Shown in pieces: positions 21,023 to 31,971 of a stretch of DNA of 64,000 nt; the first letter of the stretch is position 1; each line of letters opens with the position of its first letter. Origin of the DNA: Amaurobius ferox (lineage: Eukaryota; Arthropoda; Arachnida; Araneae; Amaurobiidae); the NCBI GenBank assembly GCA_951213105.1, contig OX578137.1:59086236-59150235 (forward strand), read 5' to 3'. The notes under the pieces are model-generated. The model searched no databases. It worked only from the letters and a program-made list of their open reading frames with translations, and was not told the DNA's origin. Both the position numbers and the translations under genes were made by a program.

Positions 21023-24000
21023 ATGCCTAAAACTAGAAATACGAGAGCAAGCAGGAGTAGAGACTCCTCTGCTCATCCAAGTGTGTCCAACCACCGTATC
21101 CCTTCGGTGTCTCCGCCACGACTTTCTCCAAATTCTGGCAGATCAGCTTCCGCTGTCAGAGACTCTAACAAAGTGAAGGTCGGAATTGGATCACAGTTCC
21201 TTGGATCCATTCCAAGTTTTGCTGGCAATGCAAATGAATCTTTTCACGAATTTTTGGAGAAATTTCTTCTGGTTGCTGAACATGCCGAGTGGTCTAATAG
21301 AGACAAAATTTTTGTATTAAAGTTGAAGTTATCTGGTAGGGCTGAAAGACTGATAAAATCCATCCCGAAACTAAATCAAAGCACGAATTTTACTGAAGTT
21401 GTTAACGCACTCAAGGACAATTTTACAAAAAAAGAAAATATTGCCAAGAACGTGGCCACACTAGTAAATTGCAAACAAATGACAAACGAGAGTGTTCGTG
21501 ATTATGCAAATCGAATAGAGGCAGAATCATATGTTGCTTTTCCGCAAGATGTTGTGTCTGATAATGAAGATTCCTTGAGAACTGCTATTTTGATCAACTC
21601 ATTCAAGAAAGGGTTGAAGATTAGCATTCGAAAGTCTGTCTTATCTGCAAATCCACAGTCATTTGAAGCTGCGAAAGAAATAGCCATTCTGGAAGAAGAA
21701 GTACAGAACGAAGAGCTGGAAGAAATGACAGAGGACATAAATGCTGTGAGAATCGAAAAAGACACTAAGCAGGAAATTGAAGAGTTGAAGAATGAATTAA
21801 ATTTAAAGAAGAAAGAATTTGAGAAATTAAGAAGAAAATTTTGTGAAAATTCAGAGAAGAGGAAGAAAAGACTGAATGAAATAAGAGAAGATCTGGAAAA
21901 GAGCAACTCCAGTTTTGAAGAATCTTTCCTGGATACGCCCTCTACAAGCAGATACAATGAAAATGAATTGGAAGAGGAAGATTGGGAAGATATTCCAGTA
22001 AAGAAGAAACATAAACCATCAACATCTTTCAGAACTTCTACACCATCCAGGAGATCTGAAAATAGAAACCGTTTCAGTCAAAGAAGAATTCCAGTTGCCT
22101 CACAGGAAGAAGAGTGGTATGTTAAAAGTCCATATCAAAATTATTCTCCAAGGAAAAACTCTCATTTTCTTAGAAGACCTTTTCGTAACAGTTCATATAG
22201 AAATCCAAATGTCCAAAGAAGATATTTTTCAAATTTTAGAAATTCCCTTGATAATTATAAATTTCAAAACTTCAATAATTTTGGATATAGAAGAAATAAC
22301 AGATATTTTAATGATAGATTTGGTAATAGAAGACAATTTAGAAGACAAAATTTTCAATCTCAAAATTTTAACAAACCAAATTCTGAAGTTAGTTTTATGA
22401 CGGAAATTAAAGCTCCTTGCCAGAAAAATTTTCCGGTCATCTCAGTTTTTGTTGAAGATGTCAAACTGAATGCATTAATCGATACTGGAAGTTCCATAAA
22501 TATTATCTATAGAGATGCTTTACAGAAAATTAACCCTAGGAAAGTGAAATTAAAACATACATCCTTTATTGTGAAGGGAATTGGAGATCATGAGGTTTGG
22601 GCTGATGAGAGTGCTTCTTTTCTCTTGTCCGTTGGAAAAGACAATGTTGTGATTGAATGTTGCATTTTAAACATACCTGCACCTAACGAATACAACATGA
22701 TTTTGGGAAGTACTTTTCTGCATAAAGGTAAAGTGACCATTGCCTTTGGACACAAAGATGTTCAACCTGAAATATCTGAGTGCAATGCTATAAATTATAA
22801 ATGTGACAGAAGAAATTACAATTTTACAAATGATGTAGATTATAGATCCAAAGACACAAATTTTTCAAGAAATTATGAAAATAGATGTAATAATGGATAT
22901 TTATTTGAACAAAACAATTTTCACAATGAATTTAGAGACGTTGATTTTAGAAATTTTGATGCAAATGGAAATGAAAGGTCAAATTATGAATGTGAAAATG
23001 ATTTACATGAAAGACAAATGAATGACAATGTACATACAGACAGATTTTTGACAAAAGACAATACCAGTGACAATGAAATATTGCAGACAGATTGTGATAA
23101 ACATGATGAAGGAAGTTCACAACAAAACCAGGCAATAGGGATTGCCAAAGCTTTCAACAAATGTGTTCTAAAACCATTTTCGGAAACTTTTATTAAATTA
23201 AAAAGAAATTACAAAATTGAAAAAGACACGACAGTTTTGCTTGAACCTATCAATAATAAAGAATTTTCTGCAAACAAAATTTTTGTAGCCAGAAGTATCC
23301 ACAAAATTCCTGAAAATGACTTTTTGTATGCTAAAGTTGCAAATCCATCTGAGAAAATGGTGTATATAAACAAAGGAATGAAATTAGGAACATTCGAAAA
23401 CATCCATGAATCTGATATTGACATAAATAATAGAGTTGACATTGAAAACTGTATTGAAGAAAATGAAACATTTGATGCATGGGGAGGAGATTTTGATTTG
23501 AAACATATGAACTATACACAAAAAACTTTACTTTTGAAATTACTAAGTAAATATAAACATGTTTTTGCTAGAAATATGAAAGAATTGTCTGGATGTGACA
23601 CTATTTTGCACGAAATTAATCTTGAATCTAACATACCTGTTAGGCAAAAGCCATACCGCATTCCACATAATTTACAGAAAGAACTTTCACGCCAGGTAAA
23701 CGAACTCCTTGATGCAAAAATCATTCAGCGCAGTACATCACCTTACAATACTCCAGTGCTTTTTGTTAAGAAACCTGATGGAAGTTACCGTTTGGTAGCG
23801 GATTTTCGAAAGCTCAATAAGATCACGATTGTAGAAAACTATCCGATTCCAAATATATCGGAATTAATCGATAACTTGTCTGGAGCCTTGTATTTTTCTA
23901 CCCTGGATCTAACCAGTGGATTTTACCAATTGTGTTTACATCCTGATGATTACCCAAAGACTTCTTTTTCAACACCTGATGGCCACTTTGAATGGACCAG

Positions 24001-26854
24001 AACCCCATTTGGTCTTAAGAATGCGCCTGCATCCTTTCAGAGACTGATGTCTCTGGTGCTGGCTGGCATATCTGGAATTTATATAGATGACATAATAGTT
24101 GCTTCAAGAACATTCGAAGAACATTTGGAAAAACTAGAAGAAATTTTTGTAAGATTAAGTAAACATGGTCTTAAATTGAAACCAAGCAAATGCCATTTCT
24201 TCAGAAAAACAATTAAGTATCTTGGATTTTTGGTATCAAATGGAAAAGTACAACCTGATACTCATAATTTGGAAGTTGTAGAGAAATTCAAAATTCCTAA
24301 ATCAATTAAGAATGTGAGACAATTTCTTGGACTCACCGGATTCTATAGAAAATTCATAAAAGACTATGCAGAACTGACTTTGCCATTAACAGAATTATTG
24401 AAAACTAAGAATAATGAAAGTAAAAAGAAATTTATTTGGACTAATGAAGCTCAAAAATCTTTTGAAATTTTAAAAGGAAAACTTTTGTCAAAACCAATTT
24501 TGACCCTTCCAGATTTTAGGAAACCATTTATTTTGCATACAGACGCATCAAATCACTCTTTAGGTAGCTATTTGTCTCAAGAAGATGAGAATAAAATTTT
24601 GCATCCAATATCTTACGCAAGCAGAAAGCTTAGTGAAGCAGAATGTAAATACAGTGTTGTCGAAAGAGAAGCATTGGCTGTTGTTTGGGCTACAAACTAT
24701 TATAAACATTATTTAATTGGAAAACCTTTCACAATTTTTTGTGACCAAAAATCTCTGTCCTTTGTATTTAAATTAAAAGATCCTACATCTAGATTGGCTA
24801 GATGGATTGCATCCTTATCACAATTTGATTATCAAATAGTACATAAACCAGGAAAATCAAATGTAGTTGCTGATTATATGTCAAGAAATATAGATGAATG
24901 TACAAATACTATTGACAATATTCCACAAAGATTCGTGTCACAATATAAAGTTATAAATCAAAATGTTAATCAAAATTTTCCAAGTGTAAATCAAAATTCT
25001 CAAAGTTCTAATAATGTAAACAATACTAATAGTAGCAATAGAAGAGAATCAGAAATCAATTTGAATCCAGCAAATACAAATGAAGAAAATGAAATTTGTG
25101 CTGTTAATAATAATGAAAGTGAAATGCAAAATGAAAATAACATACAAATTGGTCAATTGGAACAAACATTTACTTGTCCTACTTTGCTCATAAGAATTAA
25201 GAATGCTCAAAAATCTGACCCAAGGTGCAATAAAATTATAGATCTCTTAGATAAAAACATAAAACCTTACCCACAAACTTTGGTATTTTTTAGAAAAGAT
25301 GATATCCTGTGGTGTACTCACAAACACCCAAAGCGTAGACATCAAGAACAAGAAAGAGTTGTTGTTCCGCAGGAACTTGTGTCTGAAATTTTATGGTTAC
25401 ATCATGACTGTCCCACTTATGCTCATTGTGGATTTAGAAGAACTTTAGCTTCTGTAAGTAGAAAATATTTTTGGCAGGGAATGTATTCCCAAACCCACAA
25501 TTATGTTGCATCATGCGAAATTTGTGTGGTAAATCGTGGCTTTAGAAATAACAAAGCACCCATTCAAAGATTTTCGAAGTCCACATACCCATTTGAGCGT
25601 ATCGCCATGGATTGTGTCGGACCATTACCTATATCAAGATCTGGAAATAAATTCATATTGGTCATAACTGACTATTTTACAAGATGGCCTGAAGCATATC
25701 CCTTAGCTTCAATTAAAACTGAAGACATTTTAAGTTGCTTAGAGCACTACATGGCTCAGCATGGAATACCTAAATTCATCGTCTCGGATCAAGGGACGAA
25801 TTTTGTTTCTAGAACAGCAAGATGCTTTTATAAGAAATTAGGAATAATAAAGAATACTACTACTGCCTATATGCCATCTGTAGACGGTTGTGTTGAAAGA
25901 TTAAATGGTACTTTGATCAGATCCTTGAAAAATATTGCATATAACGATAAAGATAATTGGGACAATCTGATACATTTTGCTTTATTAGCACATAGAAATG
26001 CCATACATGCTTCTACGGGTGAATCGCCTGCTTATTTACTCTATGGTAGAGATTTAACAGTTCCAAATACTTTGATCACTGGATTTAAACCTCCGACATA
26101 TGAATCAACATATGATTATGGAGAAGACATGAGATTCCGACTTAAAAGAACATATGATGTAGTAAAAAGTAACTTAGAAAAAGCTGAAAATTCACAAATT
26201 TTACAACAGCATAAGAAAGCAAAGATGCCCAATATTAAAGTTGGTGATTTAGTGTATCTTTACACTCCCTTTTTACCTCATGGACAGTCAAGAAAACTGA
26301 GTTCATTTAATAGAGGTCCTTTTAAAGTGATAAAACAAACATCTGCAGTAAATTTCCTCATCAGACATGTGATGAATCCCAAAAATGAACAACTGGTTCA
26401 TGTGAACAGACTGACTCTTTTACCTCCAAGAAGAGAGGAATTGCAGAAATTTTCAAAACAAACTCATGAAAGTCAAAAATTGAACTCTAAGCCAAATAAA
26501 CTTACTCCTGTGATCACCGCTGAGAAAGACTCTGTGAAACTAAAATCTTGTTTAACAAGATCTGGAGATAAATCTCAAAACAAAAAAACTGTGAAACGAG
26601 TAAGATTTAATTTGCCAAATAAAAGGGTAAATGAAAATGCTGTTCAGGCTAGATCAAATTTTCATGCAAATCGAAGTCAACAATATGTTCAGAGAAATAA
26701 TTCAAATAACTTTGATAATAGAGGAAATGGAAGAATCATTTACAATAACAACTATAGAAATAGTTATACACCACACCAAAATCAGTATTACATAACAAAC
26801 AGAAATACACGTACACCCTATAATCTTAGGAATCAAAGATTTTCACAATATTAA
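21023..26854 (+). CDS. gag-pol: Gag-Pol polyprotein of a Ty3/Gypsy retrotransposon
   Basis: A single 1943-residue frame with no stop or frameshift between Gag and Pol. I start at ATG 21023 (MPKTRNTR); the frame is open upstream to 20987 but only from a GTG. Residue ranges: capsid-like retrotransposon Gag about 55-230; Glu/Lys coiled coil about 246-303; basic Arg/Asn/Phe-rich region about 348-456 where CCHC knuckles would be expected and none is seen; aspartic protease with DTGSS at 487-491; RT about 874-1060 with YIDD at 1020-1023; RNase H with TDAS (D1174) to about 1290; integrase zinc finger with H1460/H1461, H1468, C1498 and C1501; integrase catalytic D1530, D1589, E1625 (35-residue D-E spacing); GPFKV near 1765. 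Asn-rich spacers lie at about 590-703 and 1306-1376, and an Asn/Arg tail at 1860-1943. Frame, motifs and order leave little doubt. How Gag and Pol levels are balanced without a frameshift is unclear. Confidence 0.97.
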   Translation: MPKTRNTRASRSRDSSAHPSVSNHRIPSVSPPRLSPNSGRSASAVRDSNKVKVGIGSQFLGSIPSFAGNANESFHEFLEKFLLVAEHAEWSNRDKIFVLKLKLSGRAERLIKSIPKLNQSTNFTEVVNALKDNFTKKENIAKNVATLVNCKQMTNESVRDYANRIEAESYVAFPQDVVSDNEDSLRTAILINSFKKGLKISIRKSVLSANPQSFEAAKEIAILEEEVQNEELEEMTEDINAVRIEKDTKQEIEELKNELNLKKKEFEKLRRKFCENSEKRKKRLNEIREDLEKSNSSFEESFLDTPSTSRYNENELEEEDWEDIPVKKKHKPSTSFRTSTPSRRSENRNRFSQRRIPVASQEEEWYVKSPYQNYSPRKNSHFLRRPFRNSSYRNPNVQRRYFSNFRNSLDNYKFQNFNNFGYRRNNRYFNDRFGNRRQFRRQNFQSQNFNKPNSEVSFMTEIKAPCQKNFPVISVFVEDVKLNALIDTGSSINIIYRDALQKINPRKVKLKHTSFIVKGIGDHEVWADESASFLLSVGKDNVVIECCILNIPAPNEYNMILGSTFLHKGKVTIAFGHKDVQPEISECNAINYKCDRRNYNFTNDVDYRSKDTNFSRNYENRCNNGYLFEQNNFHNEFRDVDFRNFDANGNERSNYECENDLHERQMNDNVHTDRFLTKDNTSDNEILQTDCDKHDEGSSQQNQAIGIAKAFNKCVLKPFSETFIKLKRNYKIEKDTTVLLEPINNKEFSANKIFVARSIHKIPENDFLYAKVANPSEKMVYINKGMKLGTFENIHESDIDINNRVDIENCIEENETFDAWGGDFDLKHMNYTQKTLLLKLLSKYKHVFARNMKELSGCDTILHEINLESNIPVRQKPYRIPHNLQKELSRQVNELLDAKIIQRSTSPYNTPVLFVKKPDGSYRLVADFRKLNKITIVENYPIPNISELIDNLSGALYFSTLDLTSGFYQLCLHPDDYPKTSFSTPDGHFEWTRTPFGLKNAPASFQRLMSLVLAGISGIYIDDIIVASRTFEEHLEKLEEIFVRLSKHGLKLKPSKCHFFRKTIKYLGFLVSNGKVQPDTHNLEVVEKFKIPKSIKNVRQFLGLTGFYRKFIKDYAELTLPLTELLKTKNNESKKKFIWTNEAQKSFEILKGKLLSKPILTLPDFRKPFILHTDASNHSLGSYLSQEDENKILHPISYASRKLSEAECKYSVVEREALAVVWATNYYKHYLIGKPFTIFCDQKSLSFVFKLKDPTSRLARWIASLSQFDYQIVHKPGKSNVVADYMSRNIDECTNTIDNIPQRFVSQYKVINQNVNQNFPSVNQNSQSSNNVNNTNSSNRRESEINLNPANTNEENEICAVNNNESEMQNENNIQIGQLEQTFTCPTLLIRIKNAQKSDPRCNKIIDLLDKNIKPYPQTLVFFRKDDILWCTHKHPKRRHQEQERVVVPQELVSEILWLHHDCPTYAHCGFRRTLASVSRKYFWQGMYSQTHNYVASCEICVVNRGFRNNKAPIQRFSKSTYPFERIAMDCVGPLPISRSGNKFILVITDYFTRWPEAYPLASIKTEDILSCLEHYMAQHGIPKFIVSDQGTNFVSRTARCFYKKLGIIKNTTTAYMPSVDGCVERLNGTLIRSLKNIAYNDKDNWDNLIHFALLAHRNAIHASTGESPAYLLYGRDLTVPNTLITGFKPPTYESTYDYGEDMRFRLKRTYDVVKSNLEKAENSQILQQHKKAKMPNIKVGDLVYLYTPFLPHGQSRKLSSFNRGPFKVIKQTSAVNFLIRHVMNPKNEQLVHVNRLTLLPPRREELQKFSKQTHESQKLNSKPNKLTPVITAEKDSVKLKSCLTRSGDKSQNKKTVKRVRFNLPNKRVNENAVQARSNFHANRSQQYVQRNNSNNFDNRGNGRIIYNNNYRNSYTPHQNQYYITNRNTRTPYNLRNQRFSQY

Positions 26855-29102
26855 ATTTTGGTTGAGTTCACAATTTTTCAGAAATTAAATTTTGCAAGAA
26901 AGATTTCATTTTAAGTTAAAGTTTATACTTGTTTAAGTTTTATATTTCAATATTGTCTTTTAAAATAGAATTTATGAAAAAATTGTTGTGATTTTAAAAA
27001 TTTATTGGAAATCTTGCATTAAGTTAAAAAAGTAAATAAGTAATTGATTTTGTGAACTATAATTTATGAATGTTTATATTATAATTTAAATAATAAGTAA
27101 TTTTGTTAATTGACTCTCCTTGGACTTTAAAATTTTTCGAGAGTCCTGTCTTGATTGACTTTGATTATATTGATGTGTTTTAATGTAAAAAAATGTTTGA
27201 TCACTTGTTTAAGTTCATTAATGAAAATAATTAAAATGGTGTTGGTAATTTAATTGTTCCCCTAAGTAAAAGGGGGAAAATTTTTGATTTTTGGAAAATT
27301 AAATAATGGAAAGTAAATGATTTTATTAAAATAAAATTGAAATTAAAGGTGAAATTAATATAAAGTAATTGAAATAAATTAAGTAATTTCAAAGTGAAAA
27401 TGAAAAGTTTGAATTTGAAAATTTTTGAAAATTTAATGAAATTTTTTTGAAGATCAAAAGTAAATGATCTCTTTTGAAAAATGTTTTTGAATCTTTGTTG
27501 CTGAGAGAGGTGAAATTTTTGGCTGATGTGTTGTTGAAATTCTGTTCTCTTGAAATTCCATTTCACATTGTTGTTTTTTTTTTGACCAGCAGTTTTCAAA
27601 CATCTACACAAATTTCAGTTAGACATCATATTTTATGCTGCAACCCCTTTTTCTGAAAGCTGGCTGGTGGACGCAAACATGGACATATTTACATTGGAGC
27701 ACAGATGAAGAAGCAGCTTAGCAAATTAATTGTCCGAACTTTTGTGGCAGGACTGGAGTCCTGGACGACAACTTGCTCCGAGCCTACCTAGGACGGTTGT
27801 GATTGGCCAGGTGGGAAACTGGTGAAGCTATGAGGATGATGATGAAGAAGATGATGATGATGTTGGGATCAGCGCAAGCTGCCCAAAAATTTTGATGATA
27901 TCCGTGCTTCTGAGGCATGTCCTGGCGTCCTGTTTCTGCTGCAATCGCTTCCTGCACGCGAGTATTTTTTTTTTCTACACCCCCGTTTTCTGTGTTGGCA
28001 ACTCGTTAGTCCCCGCCGAGTTTGCTCTTTTGATGTGTTCCTGCTCTTTTACATAACTGACGTGAATTTCAGGAGAAATTTTTCTCCTTTTCTCTCTCTC
28101 AGTAGACAAATGTATATAAATGTAAATTTTTCTTTTGTGACATGAAGTAGTCACTTGTTGAGTTATTTCAGAGATTTGTTAAAACTAAAGTAAATTGAAA
28201 TTTTAAGATAAATTAAATAATGTAAATATAAATGAATAATTTAAAGTAAATTATGAAAGTGTGTCAGAATGAGAAAATTCTGAATTGTCTTGATGACAAA
28301 AATAAGTTGAATTAAAGTTAATGTTGAATATGTTGAATAATTGTTGAAAAGTTGAAATGATGAAAAATTGGAAAGTAAATGTAATTTAAAGTTAATATGT
28401 TGAATTTGAAAGTAATTTAAAGTGAAAGTTAAGATTTTAATGAAAGTTTTGAAATTAAATATTGAAATTGAAAATTGGAAATATTGAAAGTGACTTTGTT
28501 CTCAAAAAGTGAGACATTTTTGAATGAGTGAAGAATCTCATTACCTGAATATGACAAATTTAAATTAGAAATTAATTTTCAAAATATTTAGCCTTTTGAA
28601 AAAAAAAAAAAAAAAAAATTGAATTTTGTGTCACTTGTGTGTTTGAAAGTGACAATTGTTTGAATATTTTAATTGTTTATATTGTTAAGTTTGTAAATTC
28701 ATATTACATCATATTTTATTTTTCATATCACCTGGTTGATCTCAATGTTGTCGATTGAGATATTGTGTTGTCAGGCAAAGTGCCTTGACAAATTTTTCCT
28801 TGAATCTTTTAAATGTGTATTTTTGTAAAGGTTCCTTTAAGATGTGGTGACGCCTTGTCATCCTTTTGGGTTTTTTTGGTCCTTTCCTGTAGTGATGAAT
28901 GGCTTGGCCAGTCATTCAGATCTACAGTGCTGTTGTTTTGAGAATCGTGACGTACGCACCTTTCTCGCCCAAAATTTTTGTTTTAAATTATTTTACACTT
29001 ACAGGTTCCTAAGATTCTTTGTAAATTTTTGTAATTTTGTGTTGTGTGTTTTTGTGTGAGAGAAAAATTTTCCTCACTGTGTTCTGAAAATTTTTGCCTC
29101 CC
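26855..29102 (+). other. long non-coding 3' segment of the Gypsy element, no env
   Basis: About 2.25 kb between the gag-pol stop and the polypurine tract. Much of it is AT-rich with many TTGAAA and AGTAAATT words. A GC-richer island at about 27650-28080 includes a GAT/GAA-repeat tract (about 27832-27864). An A-run lies at 28600-28618. The best open frames are under 130 codons and low complexity. No signal peptide, furin site or transmembrane pattern of an envelope protein is visible. Confidence 0.8.
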
Positions 29103-29115
29103 AGAAGGGGAGAGC
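29103..29115 (+). other. polypurine tract (PPT)
   Basis: AGAAGGGGAGAGC ends at the first base of the 3' LTR, the expected site for plus-strand priming. Confidence 0.85.
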
Positions 29116-30312
29116 TGTCATGTCGCAATTCTGCGCCATGAGCCTTTTTGTATTTTCTGCAAGAGAAACATCCTTTTCTCCGTTCGTGCCGGTACAGTGT
29201 TTTACTAACACTTGTTTCCATTGAAATTACATTAAAAAGCGCATTTCGTCGAAAAATCGTTGGATTGTCTGGACTTAGTGTCTGGCCGGGATGCGTGACG
29301 TTTGCTCGCTGTTGCCGAGGAGGAGCGCGCCGTCCAATCAGGAAGAGGCGCATTTTTTGCGAAGGAGAACCTTGCGTGGGCTCAGGGGACCCATGTTCTC
29401 TCTCTTCGTGCTGGAAGACTTGGACTGAAAGGTCGCATCGAAAGCTTTGTCGAAAAGGAGACAAAGGCCTTTAGCCAAAATGGCTTGCCTTTCTGGAGCT
29501 GAAGAAGCGGAGCCTGGAAAACATTATTAAATCTTCTGACGTGCATATTTTTTCTAAATCTTTCTTTTTATTCCAGGTATATATCCGTCATCAAACCCCC
29601 GGATTGTTTGATGTGTTCACTCGAAAAATGATTCGGACCGGTGAAAATTGGACTGATGTCCTGAGAAAAAGTTTGGTTTTCCCTTCCTCGACATTTCCCC
29701 ATTGGAACTTTTGACTCAGCTTTAATCCGTGATTACTTGATGCAAATCTGTTGCTCCAAATTAAATAAAATTAAGAGATCAGGTAAATTTTCCTTTTACC
29801 GGAATCAATGATTCCGAGGCAGTACTGGCATAACGAGGACCAACCTCTAAATTAAATGGCTCATGTTAAATGCATTTTTGGTTAATTAAATTAGTATTGA
29901 AAACCATATGAATATTGAATTGAAATTAATGTGATATATAAATTTTGAACAGAGCAGACATACAGATTGTTAATACATAAATAAAGCTCTGACTATAATT
30001 AGATAATTTGAAGGATAAATAGATATATATATATATGCTGTTGAAATTCTTAAAATAAATATTGATTATTAATTTGAGTGACAATTGAGCCATGTTTTTA
30101 TTGTGTTATGTTTGCTTTACTCACTGTACTTCATTTAGGATTAATTCTCCTAAACTGGGAACTCCTTTAAATCTTGAACCTGGTGTTTTTGCTGTTAAAT
30201 TTTTGAGACTAGATATGTCTAATATATGTCTCCTTGGCCTTTTGAAATTACGATCACGAAGTTGTGGGTGGTGGAGTCGGTAGGTGCTGTTTGTACTGAC
30301 CCAGCTCCCACA
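29116..30312 (+). repeat. 3' LTR of the Gypsy element
   Basis: Same length as the 5' LTR (1197 bp), TG...CA ends, with one difference found (T at 29176). It is followed by the CTAT duplication at 30313-30316. Confidence 0.97.
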
Positions 30313-30429
30313 CTATTAACAATTAATTTGTAAATCAGCCTTCATATAGTGGCAAATGATGTGTACACGTCATTTCTGACAGAACTAATAATAATTTTTA
30401 TTCTATTTTACATACTTATTTCGTACAGT

Positions 30430-30885
30430 TATGCAGCTTCGTACAGGATTTTCGAAAAATCCAAACATCTCCAGAATATGAAATGGAAATCTTTGGTGGA
30501 ATCCAAAATCCACTCTGGAATCCAATGCTGAATCTATATGAGTTATCATCTAAGCATTACCTATAGCCAATCCTGAGGAAAATATGTTTCATAGTGATTT
30601 ATTTAACCATAAATAAAGAAAAACGGAAGTGGAAACCTTTGGTAAACACTTTACTTCCTTTGGAATTTAATCTTGAATTCATATCAGTTATCATTAAAGC
30701 TCTATCTATCGAAAATCTTGAGAAATTAATGTTTCAAAAAATTTTTAACCTGAAAGTGGCAAATAACAAAATTGTAAATTCTTAGTAAGCCCTCCTTTGC
30801 CGCCCAGAAATTGTTTTTGAATTCAAACCAGCCATCATCTGAACTCTAGCTATAAAATATCCTGAGAAATTGATGTTTCAAGGAA
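30430..30885 (-). repeat. minisatellite array, inverted copy of the 5155/48695 family
   Basis: Complementary units with ATCTAAGC / GCTCTATCTAT(C/A)G and CTGAGGAAAA / CTGAGAAATTxATGTTTCA recur about three to four times. Read on the minus strand they match the units at 5155-5550 and 48695-49575. Confidence 0.65.
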
Positions 30886-31841
30886 AAAAATTCCCCAAAA
30901 TATTAATATAGTGAAATGTTTGCCACCAAAATACAAGTACGCAAAACATGACATTGAATAGGTGATAATATTTATAGAATAATGACGTTTCTGGGAAACC
31001 TTGGCCAAGAACAGGACGGCAAGGCATGGAATTCTAAGGAAGGCCAGGACACACCCGGGGCTGTCGCGCCAGTGAAGAAGATCAAATTTCTGCAAAATAA
31101 CAAAATTTTAGCCAGCGTAAAGTTTCAAGAAAAAATCAACGTATTTAGAAATTCGGTCAGGTGTATGATTGAAATATTAAATCTCTTATCGGAAGTTTTG
31201 GCAATAAACCCTCTGAAATAATAACCTGAAATATCTACAATAAAACCAATAAAGATTCAGAGTATAACAAAGCGTTAGATATAATTCCGAACAAATAAAT
31301 TCATTTTACGTATATTTCAAGAAATATAAACAAAATATGATCGTTAGTAAAAAACATGCAGAGATTGGCGCGTTGCAATCACGATAAATTATATCAAAAA
31401 TATCAGTGAACAGTACCGTTCAATCACGTCACAATTTATTGACTCTCTATATAAGTCGTAATAGACAGAGGTACACACATTCCATAAAGTTTATTTCAAA
31501 ATATAGGAATGCATTTGGTAACAGACAGAAATCACGAGCATATGATTTACATGAAGTAAAAGTAGAGCATGAAGTAAAATCTATAAATTTTCATAGTGAA
31601 TTCTAACGCATTCCTAAATGGTTTTTCTCCGAACCTCTCTTGACTATATCATGCACTTCCTTTAAGTATCTTTATTTGTATCCAAATCTTAAGTTTTATT
31701 TCTGGGCAAAAGTTTTGGTATGCAAGGCCTTTCTGCCCCTCTTGTGCATACCCTTTTGGCTGGCTATTGGGAATTATATGTTACTGGTTTCTTGCGGATA
31801 TATGTCCTTGGCTTATTAGGTGGAATCTTCAGAAATCAGTA
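30886..31841. other. unassigned sequence with a GC-rich island
   Basis: Bases 30990-31085 are GC-rich and open in both directions, including ACACCCGGGGCTGTCGCGCCAGTGAAGA split around 31050. This looks like a short LINE or other element end, but I cannot prove it. The rest is AT-rich with no recognised feature. Confidence 0.3.
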
Positions 31842-31971
31842 ATGCATCTATAGCCAATTTATTGCCACGATCTTGTCACATTGCATCTATAGCCAATCCG
31901 TTGCCACCATTGAATCTATAGCCACCATCATTGCCACCATTAAATTTATAGCCACCATTGAATCTATTGCC
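31842..31971. repeat. short minisatellite (TTGCCACCATTGAATCTATAG)
   Basis: Five to six imperfect units mixing GAATCTATAGCCA and TTGCCACCAT, with unit length near 20-28 bp. Confidence 0.8.

Larger units (their letters stand above)
19221..30312 (+). mobile_element. complete young Ty3/Gypsy LTR retrotransposon
   Basis: An 11,092-bp element bounded by CTAT duplications. In order it has a 1197-bp LTR, a primer-binding site, a ~600-bp leader, one long gag-pol frame (21023-26854), a 2.26-kb non-coding segment, a polypurine tract and an identical-length LTR. The two LTRs align base for base with a constant offset of 9895. The only difference I found is C19281 against T29176. All structural parts for retrotransposition in cis are present and uninterrupted, so the copy is recent and possibly active. 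The order protease-RT-RNase H-integrase and the 4-bp TSD place it in Ty3/Gypsy; I cannot fix the clade by eye. It is shown here as an element of the genome; no env-like frame exists. Confidence 0.97.

Noticed and set aside
27231..27611. 126-codon minus-strand frame in the Gypsy 3' segment as a possible extra gene
   Set aside because: Composition is Phe/Lys/Gln low complexity from AT-rich repeats, in antisense, with no domain or membrane pattern.
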